From Mesorhabditis belari (lineage: Eukaryota; Nematoda; Chromadorea; Rhabditida; Rhabditidae): a stretch of 64,000 nt of DNA. The stretch is from contig CAUEEP010000211.1 of assembly GCA_958450365.1 (NCBI GenBank), positions 930,001 through 994,000 of the forward strand, in the 5' to 3' direction. Of the stretch, positions 1-11,830 are shown in pieces. The position numbers and the translations under genes are program-made. The notes under the pieces are model-generated. The model saw only the letters and a program-made list of their open reading frames with translations, did no database searches and was not told where the DNA came from. Within the stretch, counting starts at the first letter, position 1. Each line of letters opens with the position of its first letter.

Positions 1-3000
1 CAGCCACACAAGAGCCCGAATGCATTCCAATTCGGAGATTAATTGATTCAGCGGGGAGGTGAGGGACACGGAAGAGCTGAAAATTGGTTGGTTATTGGGT
101 TGTTACGAGTCTAGGCCAGTCTTTGAGATATAGGTCATATCAGAAACCTATCAGAAATGATATTAGTTTGATGTCACCAGGGAACCCCCTTAAAGTTGAA
201 TTTCAGGAGCGATCTGATTCCGAGATGAGAACATCCCGAAACCGCTTTCAAATCCTGCTTATCATAAGGTATTTTTAAGAGAAAAGCTTCCACAGTTTCT
301 GCCAATCTTGCACTGTCAGCAGGCTAGAGTAACAGTGTAGGCCTATCTATAAAAAAGAGGCTGTTGGGTCAATTATCCAAACCTCTAGAAGATGTGTCAC
401 ATCAAACTAATATCATTTAAGAGGTTTCTGATAGCACCACATATCTCAAAAAAGCCCAAAGGCAGTGCTTTCGGTACTGGCAGAAAGATTGGCAGAAACT
501 GTGGAGGCTTTTCTCCCAAAATAGCCTATAAGTAAGTAAGATTCGGTTTCTGGATGCCGTTAACAATTTTCACCTCGGAATCAGAACGTTCCTGTAATGT
601 AACTTCAAAGGGTTGCCTGGGCAGGAGCTAGACCCGGCCTTGTGATGCCTGGTTTGGTCTTCTTATATTCTAAATCCATCTATTTTCTCTTACCTGCACC
701 GTTCTCAAAAAGTTCAACTGACATCTCGGCGATTTCTTTCACGTGTTGGATTCCATTTCGGTAGGGGAGACCAGAGACACAAAGATAGCCATCACCGATT
801 GTTTCCACCTGAAATTCCAGAAATGAACTTGTTTTTGAGGCAATTCTAGAGCAATCCTAAGCAATCCTAAGCAATCTTAAACAATCCTAGAGCAATCCTA
901 AACAATCCTAAGCAATACTTTGTAAACAGAATGTTGCTCGATGATCTGATCAAATGTGGTGTAGAGATCGTTGAGGAGGTTGACGATCTGAAAAGATTTA
1001 GCTGAGAAGAGATGGCAACTGGCGCTTCTTACTTGTAAGGGCGCGCATTTTGCAGCCAAATTCGTGAATCGAACCACATCGGAGAAGAAAATTGTGACAC
1101 TGTCGAAAGATTCCGGCTCGACCGATTGTCCGAGTTTCAGCTTTTCAGCTACTTGTCTAAAAATTGTTGAAAAACCCGCTGTGACATCCAGTTTTTACTT
1201 TGGTAACAGCCGATACAGCAATACAGTACTGGAAAGGCTGCAAAAGAAGCTACAGTAGTTCTTAGCTTGTCTCCAAGCTACAGTAACTCCTAGCTTGTCT
1301 CCAAGCAGTAATCTATAGTAATGATTCGGACACGTATAAAAACTAGGTGCACGATAACATTGGCTGAATATCTTATATCTTAAAGATGCAAATTTTAAAC
1401 TCAACCCACTTGGGTGCTTGAATTAGAAAGCTCTTGAATTGTGAATGAATTAGAAAGCTCTTGTTTACTCAGAATCGTTATTAATATATGAAAAATAACC
1501 AGATGACTGAATATCTCTGCAAATTTTAAAACCCCAACTCACTTGGGTAACATCCTATGCAACAGCAAATCACTCTTCTTCTTCTCTTCCACCAATTCTA
1601 CCATCCGATCTTCTACCTGTAACCGAATGCGATCGAAATCCCATCCATTCCATCCATACCTCTTTTTCCAATGTCTCTGCATACGATTCCATTAACCCAA
1701 AAACGTGATCCATCAAATTTTGTTGTCCCTTGTTTCCTTGACTCTAAAGGTTTTTCTTTAGAAGGTTTTTCTCTTTTTCAGGTTTTCAGCATTTCCCTTT
1801 AAATTGGAAAGCATTTACTATAGATTTGATGATTGTGTTAACAGGTGGAGATGTTTGGGCTAGCCATCGGCTCCTCCGACCAACAATCACGAATCACATG
1901 AAGCTCAACGGAATTATCTTTGAGACCTTTGAACGATCTGAAACGTACAAGGAACCATCTGGCTTACCAGAGCTCATATGAAGCTAGAAAACAATAGCTA
2001 GAAACAATAAAACAAAAACAAAACAAGCTAGAAACCTGGAGCCAAAAACCTTTTGTACACACAATTTGCCTCCTAGCTTACCATGGCTGGGTTTAGCTCC
2101 ATTTCTTCATTCACGTTTAGCTCAGGACGAACCAGTACATGTGACGACCCACGTTTAATACATGTACAATATTTCTGAAATTTCTCAAGGTTTCTGCTAT
2201 CCAGCATTTGCAAAACCTTCGACTTTTTCGTCACGATTATCCAAATCGTACGCCTCTTCAAAGTGACGACTTCCGGAACAGATTACATCGAAAGCATAGA
2301 TATCGGCTTCTCTCGTTCCCCGCTTCTGGATGTCGCAAAAGCTCTGGAGCTAACACAGAGTTGTCCTAGAATCGTTTTTGATTTTGGAAAACTGGAAAAG
2401 CCAATCTGGATGTGGATGTTTAAATTCTCAAAACTGAGCCCACTTTTTCTCTCCATCTTTTCCCCTCGCCGGAAAGTCGTGCATCCAAATCCGCTCACTT
2501 TCAACACCCATCTCTCGTCGATCCAACAAGTTTGAGAACTGAAATGACCAATCTGGATAGCATATCTGTATGAATCCACTATCCCCAGGGAATGCCGTCA
2601 AGTCAAGGTCGAGTTTTCATCCGGACTCTGGCTCTGCTGTTAGTTTTTCTGTAATGGGAGATATTGGGTATACAAAATTACAAAACTCCTCACTTCATAA
2701 ATGTGTTCTGATGACCTAGTGGTCGAGGTGGTTTAGGCTTTTTGCCCTGGTTCAAATCCCTTCACTGCCCACTTTTTGCCCTGATTCGAATCCCTTCACT
2801 GCCCACTTTTTGTTTTGTTTAGTTTCCATAAACTATTTTGATGAGAAATTGATGAGAAAAGCTTGTAAACCAGCAGAAAAAAAGACCAGATTTTGTAGGT
2901 GTTATCCCCGTTACAGAAAGGTTCCGGAAAAACTAGCAGCAGCAGCAGAGTCAGAATCCGCGATCTTGACTCGATCTTGAAACTCGATCTCGACATGACA

Positions 3001-6000
3001 ACCTTCCCCAGTACTGGAATGACCCTGGAATCCCTGGAATAACCAAACTGGATGTCATGCTTGAATTCTAAGAGTTACAAACCACAAATTTCCGTGAAAT
3101 CCAAGAAACGAGTTCTGGATGAATTGCAGTCCCGCAATCAGATCTCGAATCAATGACATGGCAAAGAAAGCATCCAAATTGATTGATCCTTTCTGGATGA
3201 CATCCTGGAATCAGTCTTGAGAGGTACAGTACAGTACAGTACAGTCAGTACGGTACAGTACAGTCAGTACAGTCTGAGAATTGACTTTAACAAAGAGCTA
3301 CAGTACCTCTAGCGTTCCCCTGGCCGCGTATTTCCAAATGGACATCATCGGCGAGTGATCGAGGCAGATTCCGATGAAACGGTGCACGTGATCGTGCTCC
3401 ATCTTTCGGAGCTGTAATTTTGGATGTCATCGAGTAGTTTTTGAGGAAAAAGAGTGAGTAATTTTGAGTGATTTGAGTTGGGCACCATCTACCCGGATTC
3501 CTCACCATTCTGAACTCGGCAAAGTCCTCATGGGTCAATCTGGGCAGAGTTCTGTATTTGTACGCGGAAACCGGCTCATCTGGACGAAATCTTGGAAAAG
3601 TTTTGAAATTTCAGCTCACCATTCATTGTAAAATAGGCAAGATTCGTTGTTTCCACTTTTGCTGTTCACGGAGAATTTTGAAGTCGAGGATTTGGATGAA
3701 CGAGAAGAGTGAAGGGGAATACAGACTCTTTCTCTTCGTTCTGGAAAGAGTTTCAGAATTGGAGCTTGTCAAGAAATTGACTCTTTTTTGTTTTGCCAGG
3801 TCTTTCCAGCAGAAGAGACGGGATTTGCCATTCGGCGTCCTGGCGTTCTCGTTCTCGACGCTTTTCCCTGAAGGACGGGGTTTGATGGAATAGAACTGAT
3901 GGAATGGAATAGAACAAAGGCCAGTTTGGCATGTTTTGGTCTCGATTTTTTGATCTGAGTCTGGAATTGAACTAAACCAGACCGAGTCTGGAATTGAATT
4001 AAACCAGACCGAGTCTGGACCCAACAGTACTGACCCAACAGTACAACAGTACCCAACAGTGTCAAAGCACGGTCTAATATACCATTCTTAATCTTGATTC
4101 GATTGTTGACCGGACTTTAAAAAGATGATTGGAATTTGGTGGTTGGATTCAAATTCGTGACCTCTCGTTTACACCGACAAGTGCTCCTTACCGCTAGAGC
4201 CTTTTGCCTTACGAGGTATCTTGGATCCGTCAACTCGGGCTCTACACTTTCAACTTTTGGCTCTTTAGCCTCGAGGTAATAATAGTTTTTAGACAAAAAT
4301 CTCTTTATCATTTTTTCTCCGAACCTGAAAATATAAAACATGACTGATAAGAAGAGAAGGCCGAAAAGAAGAAGAACCGATGCCCCGATCACAATGTACA
4401 TTCCACTCTTTGCCCAATCAGTTAATGGACAAGTTGTGCCATCAAAACTGAAAAAGATCAAGGAATTATTGATCTCGTCGACAGCTACCCGCAAATCGGC
4501 GTTGCAAGCGGTTGAACGCCTCCTCGCACCGCCCAAACGGTTTTCGATGCATCCTCATAGGTCGGGTTAGCCAGCTGAAGGTTTAAATCCAATTTTTGAG
4601 AATTTTGGATATCACAGCTTACAATGTAATCATAATTCCCAGCCCAAGTGAAATTTGCAAATTGGGATGAGGTTCCAGAAGGGGGTGATTGCATAGAGAT
4701 ACATCTTTGGAATCCGAGTCATGTTTGGAGTCATTTGAATGGATCCCGACCACCCTAGGGTACCGTCATTTAGATGAATGAATGGGAGGGAAAACCTGTA
4801 AAAGCGACTGTCGACCGGACTTGGTTGAAAATTGATTGATTTCTCGAGCCTTTGACTGGATCCAAGGCAAGCGAGCCATTCAAACAATAGACGTACCACA
4901 TAAAGGCATCGTAGAGTTGAGGGGCGAACGAACCGATCTGAGAGGAGGGTGAATGAGTGCTTGGAGTTTCCTAGGGTTTGTAAGCCAGGCAAAGCCAGGC
5001 AGGCCGGATTCTACCGGAGCCAGGCAGGCCGGACTTGAATCAAGAGGAATTAAGAACTTTAGATCAGTTTCCTAAGGTTTGTAAGTTGGGTCAAAGCCAA
5101 CCAAGCAAATCAAACAAACAGAAATACAATTCTGCGGTTTTGCTCATCTAAAATCATTTTGACTGGGATAGAAAAGTAGTCAAAAATGACAAATTGCATG
5201 ATCATACGATTTGGACACTTTCGTTGGACACAGCAGCTCAAATTTGCATTTCATGCGGACATTTCATGCAAATTCAATAAAATGAGTCTAAAAGCTTGCC
5301 CCGCTATATTTCTGATCATTCGTCAGGCAATCGGTTGTAGCACAATAGAATGGTGGGCCTCGGACATTGGCGCGGGACAATTGGCGCCAATTGAGTGGTC
5401 GTCGATCCGTTGACTTTGCCTTGATTTGTAAGATCGATCTGGAACATCGGATTTGGCTCTAGATGCCAAAGTATATAGGTTGAATATCAGGAAAGCTATA
5501 CTTTTGAAGCTATACTCACCACCAAGAAATTCCTCGCTGCTTGTGCCGCCACAGCATCCAGTTCCCATCAGCATTCGAATTCACCGTGTCATACCAGAAA
5601 GGGGTTAAACCGCTAGGCACTAAATGGGATTCACGTCAATAATCATGGCTGCATTTAGAACTACAGTAAATGATTAATAAAGAAAAGCTTTGCTTACAGT
5701 AATCTCAAGTAATCTCACTAGACCGGTCGACAATCGCTTTTACAGGTTTCCCCCATTCATTCATCTAAATGACGGTACCCTAGGATGGTCGGGATCCATT
5801 CAAATCACCCCAAACATGATTCGCAGATCATAGCCCGGGTTCCAAAGATGTATCTCTATGCAATCCCTTCTGGAACCTCAGCCCATACTGATAAGAATAC
5901 TGATAAGAAGAGAAGAAAAAAATCTCATTTTGACCTTTCCAGCCTAATACAGTAATCTCCTAACTGAACGTCGCTAGGACTTATAGAACTTGAATAAGTT

Positions 6001-9000
6001 AAAATAGCCTCATAAATATTCCTCTAGCATTTCTTTACCGTACATTTCATCATATTCGCTCCTCCTTGTGCCAACTGCCCGAATCCAAGGCCAAGCAAGG
6101 CGAGGACCACATAGACATAATCGGAGCTAAAACCATAGTTGACAATGATTTCAAAATAGAATGAATGGCTGAATCCGGAGTTGAAAATTGAAACATTGTC
6201 TCTTGCTCCTATTTGAGACTCTAGTCTGAGACTGCAGGAAGTCTGAGACTGCAGGAAGTCTGAGACTGCAGGAAGTCTGAGACTGCAGGAAGTCTGAGAC
6301 TGCAGGAAGTCTGAGACTGCAGGAAGTCTGAGACTGCAGGAAGTCTGAGACTCCAGGAAGTCTGAGACTGCAGAGTCTGAGACTGCAGGAAGTCTGAGAC
6401 TGCAGGAAGTCTGAGACTGGGAAGTCTGAGACTGCAGGAAGTCTGAGACTGCGAGTCTGAGACTCAGGGAGTCTGAGACTCCAGGAAGTCTGAGACTCCA
6501 GGAAGTCTGAGACTCCAGGAAGTCTGAGACTCCAGGAAGTCTGAGACTCCAGGAAGTCTGAGACTCTGAGACTCCAGGAACAAATGTCCCTGTCTTACTC
6601 ACGTATTCCTTCCGGCTTCTGTGGTTGCAATGAGGAAATCTCTTCGGACTTGATCTGTCGGTAAGCAGACGCCGATGACTGTAAGAAGAAAATATCAGAA
6701 CTTTGACAGGTTAGGCTTTTTGGATAAAAGAGATCTGGCTCAAGTCCACGGAAAAGTATATGACTTTCATTTATTTAACATATTCAGTTATTCAGGAACT
6801 TTGTTCAACGAAAATAAAGAAAAATCTCATTTTTAGGTATTCTCTAAAAACTGGATCAGTCACTATGCTCTTGATTTTTAGATTTTCTAAAAGCTGGACA
6901 ACCTACAGCACTCCTAGCTACAGCATTTCTTTAAAAACTGTCAAAACTACAGTACTCCTGGCCCTCGATTTCACTTTCTTCAACGTTGCAATCATCGAGG
7001 CTCTTGTTGAGCCGACGTCGAATTTCTCAGTGGCGGCGATGATGGTCGAGTTGGAGGTTGGATCAGAGAAAGCTGTCTGAAAATATTAGCGTACGGTAGG
7101 GTGCTGTAGATTGGAAGAAATTGGAAGAACAATTGGAAGAACAATTGAAAATCTGCACGTAAAACACCTGAAAGCCTGAAAGCTGTCGGATACTAGGTCA
7201 GATCTCACTTCTGTGCCTTCCAGATTCAACTTTCATGAGCTTAAAGATGACTCAAACCAACCGTAACGTCCCCTATCAGATTTGGACAATTCCCGTAGCC
7301 GGCATTAGTGTAAATAAGGGCGATTACGTCCCTGAAAGCTTTTTTAGAAAAAGAAAAACCAACAAAAGTTACCAATCGTATAACTGACACAAAGAAACAA
7401 AGGCATAGCCGAGCCTGAAATGACAATTAGAAAGAAAAACTTGTTCTGACCTACTGTCGATAATTCGATGAGACCGTTGTCATAAATGGAAAGCGCGCAG
7501 AATCGGCGAGGGTGGCCGCCGAAGAGAAACCCCAAGCGATCTGCAAAGTTATCCATGGATTTTGCAAAGTTATCCATTAGTTATCCATGGATTGCTTCCA
7601 ACCATCATTTTCTAATCGAGTTACTCTAAAGAAAATATTCTGGAAGCTAGCTAGGCATCCAGAAGTGTCCAGGTTGGCATAGCCTGTCCTGCTTGGCATA
7701 GCCTTTGCAGACAAGTACCCGGATACTTTGGTGCTAAATTTATCAGAGCCAACGTACCTGCGGAACCTGATAATAGGTGCTGAGAAGGCGGTTGGGATGA
7801 TTCCTGAAAATGAGATTCTTTAAAAAAAATCGCTTATGATTTTACCTGAGCTACAAGCTGGTCCCAAAATCACGTCAACCATTCGATCTGTGAGCAGATA
7901 AACCACTAAACCGGAGACGTTTGCCTCGCTGCAATCGGTGTAATTGACAACAAATCTATAAAATGGCATAATTTATATTTAAAATTTTCTAACTCACTCA
8001 AACTCTATTGAATCCAATAAATGAAGGTCTGCGATTTGCTGAAGAGCCAATGGGATCACTCCGCCGGTGATCGAGAAACCGATATTCGCTTGCTGGCTTT
8101 CGGTGACTGAATAAGACTGAGTCATTGGTCGCGAATAGGACTGAGTCATTCATCAATTTCTCATTCATCTTTGCAATCCATCTATTCTACAGTTATGTTT
8201 ATATACCGTATTTATTCTAATAGAAACGTTCAATCTCTATTAAAAGTAACAACTACCGGAAATACCGGTAAATACTGTAATAGTACTTACCGCCCTCGTA
8301 CAGTCGCGTAGTCATGCAAAAGTTTTTTTAGTATTTCATTGGTTTTTCAAAGCGCCCGTACTTTCAAAAAATGCGTAGCCGGTATCAAAAAATAGCTGAA
8401 ATTCAGGCTATTTTTGATACCTAAACGAGCATTGTAGCATAAACCAGTGTCGAGAACAACGCATCCAAAGCTAGACTACACAACACTCCGCACGGTCATT
8501 ATGGGGGCGGGGTACTATTACAGTATTTACGGTATGGATATTCAGCTTAGTAGACCGAGTTTATCCCGAGTTTTCAGCCTTTAAGGATATGTAAGGCGTT
8601 TCCTGAAAAAGAATTTCTTTCTTTATCATCTTTGTCTTGCATCAGCAGTGGCAATTTTGTGCAATTTTGCATCAGCAGTGGCATCGGCAGTGGCATCAGC
8701 AGTGGCATCAGCAGTGGCATCAGCAGTGGCATCAGCAGTGGCATCAGCAGTGGCATCAGCAGTGGCATCAGCAGTGGCATCAGCAGTGGCATCAGCAGTG
8801 GCATCAGCAGTGGCATCAGCAGTGGCATCAGCAGTGGCATCAGCAGTGGCATCAGCAGTGGCATCAGCAGTGGCATCAGCAGTGGCATCAGCAGTGGCAA
8901 ATTTCCCTCGCAATCAGGTACTAAGCTTCTATTGGGTCAAACTTGTCACTTCGATTAAGTATTTTGCTATTTATTTTGGATCTACAGTGGCGGACAATTA

Positions 9001-9492
9001 AATAGAACCGATGCTCGATTTGAATTTGAATGAATGGGTGTGAAAATAATGGAAAATTCGTGGAAATGGATTTCTTTGTGCAAATGGAGCATCGGTTCTA
9101 TTTAATTGTCTAGATATCTTTGGAATAGGTTTCTTTATCACTTACCAATCATCCCAAATCATCTAGATTTTTTTGGAACAGATTTCTTTATCACTTACCA
9201 ATCATTCCGACCACAAAAGTCGTTATTTCGCTTTTTGGGGAAGTTGTGATTGTTGGTGCTGGGAAATCGGTGAGTATTGTCGGGGTGGTTGAAGAGAATA
9301 ATGGTTGTGCTCGTGCTTGTTGTTATCTAAAGAGTCCGCTGAAAGTTGCCGTGTAATTTCACTCAGAAAGCTACCGTAACCTTGCTCAAAAAGTACCGTT
9401 GTATTTGGGAATACAGTTGTTGGTGGCAAAGGGAGCGTCGACTGCGCATCGAGCGATTGAAATAAGATCAAGACGAAAATAAAGGGCAACAT
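1..9492 (-). CDS. receptor-type guanylyl cyclase (nematode gcy family), 3' end beyond window
   Basis: Single-pass membrane receptor making cGMP, typically in chemosensory neurons. Exons read on the minus strand: signal peptide and Ser/Thr-rich start (9199-9492); ligand-binding domain at 7998-8106, 7846-7955 (GPACSS), 7758-7803, 7455-7540, 7373-7414, 7262-7331, 6956-7076, 6603-6678, 6039-6168, about 5516-5618 and about 4850-4970; juxtamembrane exon ending [10 protein letters not shown] exon 4325-4447 (GTTCPLTDW, then a 20-residue hydrophobic run); kinase-homology exons 3506-3579, 3307-3411 (HVHRFIG), 3083-3204 (LGFHGNL), about 2437-2547, 2270-2370, about 2086-2160, 1850-1950 (DCWSEEP); linker helix about 1660-1750 and 1552-1618 ([15 protein letters not shown]); cyclase exons near 1040-1165 (FFSDVVRFT), 920-990, 715-810 (VETIGDGYL) and 1-75. 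Metal-binding Asp and guanine-specifying Glu are present; the kinase-like DFG is GFG. Suspected one-base frame breaks near 2318, 4681, 5600, the 7803/7846 junction and 9280 leave open whether it is functional. Family certain, paralogue not determined. Confidence 0.9.
140..625. repeat. foldback element in last visible gcy intron
   Basis: The intron between cyclase exons carries diverged inverted arms of about 130 bases (about 178-310 and 480-625). The left arm around CTTCCACAGTTTCTGCC is mirrored by GGCAGAAACTGTGGAGG near 490-510. No coding capacity seen; likely a MITE. Confidence 0.6.
2700..2800 (+). repeat. tRNA-like promoter boxes, probable SINE fragment
   Basis: TAGTGGTCGAGG (A-box-like) is followed about 35 bases later by GGTTCAAATCC (B-box-like), then a partial duplicate with ATTCGAATCC. 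It lies in a gcy intron. No full cloverleaf could be folded, so this is called tRNA-derived repeat rather than a tRNA gene. Confidence 0.4.
4138..4215 (-). repeat. tRNA-like sequence in gcy intron
   Basis: On the minus strand GGCTCTAGCGGTAAGGAGC resembles a D-arm with an A-box and AATTTGAATCC a B-box, spaced as in a tRNA. Acceptor and T stems do not close well. Probably a tRNA pseudogene or SINE head directly after the transmembrane exon. Confidence 0.4.
5722..5893 (+). pseudogene. inverted partial copy of a gcy ectodomain exon
   Basis: This stretch repeats, in opposite orientation, the exon/intron/exon segment at about 4655-4830 of the same gene, including its 42-base intron. It sits in a neighbouring intron of the parent. 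In the copy the reading frame through IPSGTS is uninterrupted, whereas the parental exon has extra bases at a C run, making the copy a useful check on the parental frame. No sign of independent expression. Confidence 0.75.
6233..6590. repeat. minisatellite, about 17-18 base unit
   Basis: About 20 imperfect copies of GAAGTCTGAGACTGCAG, shifting to a CTCCAG variant in the right half. It lies in a gcy intron between exons 6039-6168 and 6603-6678. The open frame running through it is a product of the repeat. Confidence 0.95.
8200..8535. repeat. terminal-inverted-repeat MITE
   Basis: Begins ATACCGTATTTATTCTAATA and ends with the diverged complement TATTACAGTATTTACGGTAT, giving roughly 335 bases with no coding potential. 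Related ends containing the AATACGGTA motif recur at 44,870-44,965, near 59,430 and 62,740. It lies in gcy intron 1. Confidence 0.7.
8664..8899. repeat. 12-base tandem repeat (CAGTGGCATCAG)n
   Basis: About 19-20 near-perfect copies of a 12-base unit. Because 12 is divisible by three and no frame holds a stop, several overlapping open frames run through it on both strands (SGIS, HQQW, ASAV, MPLL and TADA repeats). It lies in gcy intron 1, so these frames are not taken as genes. Confidence 0.97.
8990..9110. repeat. short hairpin MITE with Tc1-like end
   Basis: CAGTGGCGGACAATTAAATA at the left end resembles Tc1-family termini; GACAATTAAATAGAACCGAT is mirrored exactly by ATCGGTTCTATTTAATTGTC about 90 bases later. 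The right outer end lacks the CCGCCACTG part. Non-autonomous remnant. Confidence 0.7.
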
Positions 9493-9591
9493 TTGGGGAT
9501 TACGGTAGCGGTCGTCTGGAAATTGAAATATCTATGCTATAAATAACACAGTGTAGCGAAATTAGCCAAATCTGTATAGCCAAATTACTTT

Positions 9592-9693
9592 GCGTACTTT
9601 GTGTCCTGGTAAACACTCGCCTTCTGACACACAGGCGGGCGGTTTCTCTGGGTCCCAGTGAGCGGGGCGTTTACTGAGGAACTCAAAGTACAC
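9592..9693. repeat. short inverted-repeat element
   Basis: GCGTACTTTGTGTCC at the left is mirrored imperfectly by the complement of GGAACTCAAAGTACAC at the right, with GTAAAC and GTTTAC also paired, giving about 100 bases with 30-base arms. Just upstream of the gcy start. Confidence 0.55.
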
Positions 9694-11205
9694 AAGAGCA
9701 CTGCAGAATTGTGCGAATTTTCAGAACAGTATCCAGCTATAAATGACCACAAAAAATTAGAGATTTTGACCTGTCAGCTCCGAGCCAAACTGATATTTTA
9801 GTTACTATTGTTATTATTGAATGATTTTGTCTATTCTTATAAATGTGAGGACCCTTTAGTTATCCTCTTTATTGCGCTGCATGAGAAGTGGCGGTCCTTG
9901 GGATTGCCTAGGAGGACAAGGATTGCCTAGGAGGACATTTAGAGTCCCCCCTTCCCCTAAAATTGTACACCATATTCGTCCTATTATACTACTGTAAATA
10001 AAGATAGATATCTTCCGGGTCTATGCAACTGCAGTACAGGTCTTTCCATTTCACAGCGAATTCCCCTCTAAACGTTGGAGGAGTTGAGCTGGGCTGTCGG
10101 GGTGTTAGAGATGGCGGGATATCAACAGGGATCCACTCTCTGTAATCCTAACCCAAATTCTAGTCCACATCCGTTTATACTTAGGAACGTATACACCTTA
10201 GCTTTTCCTTTATTTTTCGGATACCCAGGATTTCGTGACTTTCAACCACCGTAATTCTTAACCAACTGATATCTATTTGGTTGTCGCTAGTCTCCATTTC
10301 CTAGTCTCCCTCCTAGACCCGTTCGAGATAAAACACTCAGGTAAGTAATTAGACAATGAAATATGATATTTGAAAAACGATGGTCACTTCGCGCGTCTGT
10401 AACTTGTTGTCTTTGAGTTTAAACTATTAGTGTTATACATTTTCTGGAAAGCTCTTTTCAAGGGCTGCCACAATGGTGAGAGAAATATTAATATTTAGAA
10501 ATACGGTAAAGAAAAGGGAGTTACAAGACGCAAGAAAGTAACGGATCTTTTCAATTATGATATTTCATTGTCCAGCAGTGTAGGAACGGGATAGACCTGA
10601 GGAAATACCCCAAAGACCCTTGAAAGATCGAAAACTGGATCTGGACTGGAAAATCAAAAATCTGGATCAAAAATCTGAAATGAAGATCTCATAGGAAATG
10701 TCCAATCTTTAAATATCAAAGAAGTATTACGTGAAAATTTCTGGGTTTTCTGCCACAAATTGAGTTATTAGAGCGATATTGCGCTTAAAGAAAACACCAT
10801 AAAAACGAAAAAAATCAGTGAGAAATTTAATAACCTTCCATACTTTTAATATCTCAAGCCTGTTCAAGAAGGAAAATTTATGAATATTTTATCCAATATT
10901 CATAAAACAGAATTGCGTATTTAGATTAATATTTGTAAGAAAAAGTAAGGGACTGAATATTGGATTAGAGATTGGGAGATTACGGGATGTGTCATGAGCA
11001 ATTTGATCTCCTTTATAGTTCCTTTATAGTTCCTATTTAGTTCCTTTAAAGCTCCTTTAAAGCTCCTTTAAAGCTCCTTTATAGTTCCTATTTAGCTCCT
11101 TTAAACCACTACAGTGCTATTATTGACTTTAAAGTTGATTTAAAAGACAAAGACAAAGGTAAAATTTAAAAAGCTTGATGAATTTCTACATTTGTAGAAC
11201 CAAAT
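9694..11205. other. intergenic, no gene recognised
   Basis: No exon chain convincing to the eye. Contains an inverted-repeat element at 10,352-10,571 (arms around ACAATGAAATATGATATTT) and a degenerate tandem of TTCCTTTATAG/CTCCTTTAAAG near 11,020-11,105. The rest is AT-rich with scattered stops in all frames. Confidence 0.5.
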
Positions 11206-11316
11206 TTAGAGAGATAAGGAACCAGATCTAGGGAAAAGGAACGAAGTTTGGAGAGATAAGGAACCAAATTTCGTCGAACCGTCGAGGTCTCGGTCTGGAA
11301 ACGAGCGCTGTACCAC

Positions 11317-11425
11317 TTGGCGCTGTACCACTTGGCGCTGTACCACTTGGCGCTGTACCACTTGGCGCTGTACCACTTGGCGCTGTACCACTTGGCGCTG
11401 TACCACTTGGCGCTATACCACTTGG
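11317..11425. repeat. 15-base minisatellite (CGCTGTACCACTTGG)n
   Basis: Eight near-identical 15-base units. Frame-neutral length creates open frames on both strands, which are not considered genes. It lies just 3' of a degraded cysteine-rich gene. Confidence 0.95.
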
Positions 11426-11438
11426 CGCTTTTGCAACT

Positions 11439-11830
11439 CTACAGAGCTGTTGAACCAAATTTAAAGAGATTTATAAAGAATTCCTTCAACTCCTTCAGGC
11501 GCTTCAAGATCCTTCCAACTCCTTCAAGTCCTTGAAGTCTTCCAAAAGCTCCAATTGTTGTTGTCGTCAATTTGACTGTCACTCCACATTGATCATTCTG
11601 TCCATTACAATAACAGAACTCCAGTTGCTGTCGAGTAACATTGAGCTTTCTTGTTGTTTTTGTTCGCTGTTGAGCAACATTTGCTGGAGCGACAAAGGAA
11701 ATGATTCTAGCCATTGGACAAATCTACTTCTTCTTACCCTTTGTATAGCTTATTGGATACTTTGTTGAAAGCACATCGTCGATCAGTCACGAAACAACGT
11801 GCCAAACACTGTTTCCAACAACCAGAGTTT
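11439..11830 (-). pseudogene. cysteine-rich secreted family member A, degraded
   Basis: Two exons of the local cysteine-rich family are visible. The Trp/Cys exon (about 11,745-11,828) reads WENSGCWKQCLARC. The last exon (about 11,560-11,690) starts CCSTANKN and ends FCYCNGQNDQC, but a one-base frame break lies between CYSTATG and FCYCNGQ. The signal-peptide exon and the DFC exon were not found upstream. The nearest relative is the complete gene at 12,821-13,735, which shares the CYCNGQNAQC tail. Probably a 5'-truncated pseudogene. Confidence 0.65.

Noticed and set aside
6024..6602. 192-codon minus-strand open frame
   Set aside because: Its middle two thirds is a minisatellite. Only the C-terminal part overlaps a real gcy exon (6,039-6,168), in the same frame.
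8574..9001. Overlapping open frames of about 95-117 codons on both strands
   Set aside because: They are products of a stop-free 12-base tandem repeat in an intron; composition is pure repeat with no conserved start or splice context.
11206..11535. Open frames across the 15-base array
   Set aside because: Frame-neutral repeat length; peptides are simple repeats (ALYHL, APSGT, VVQRQ).
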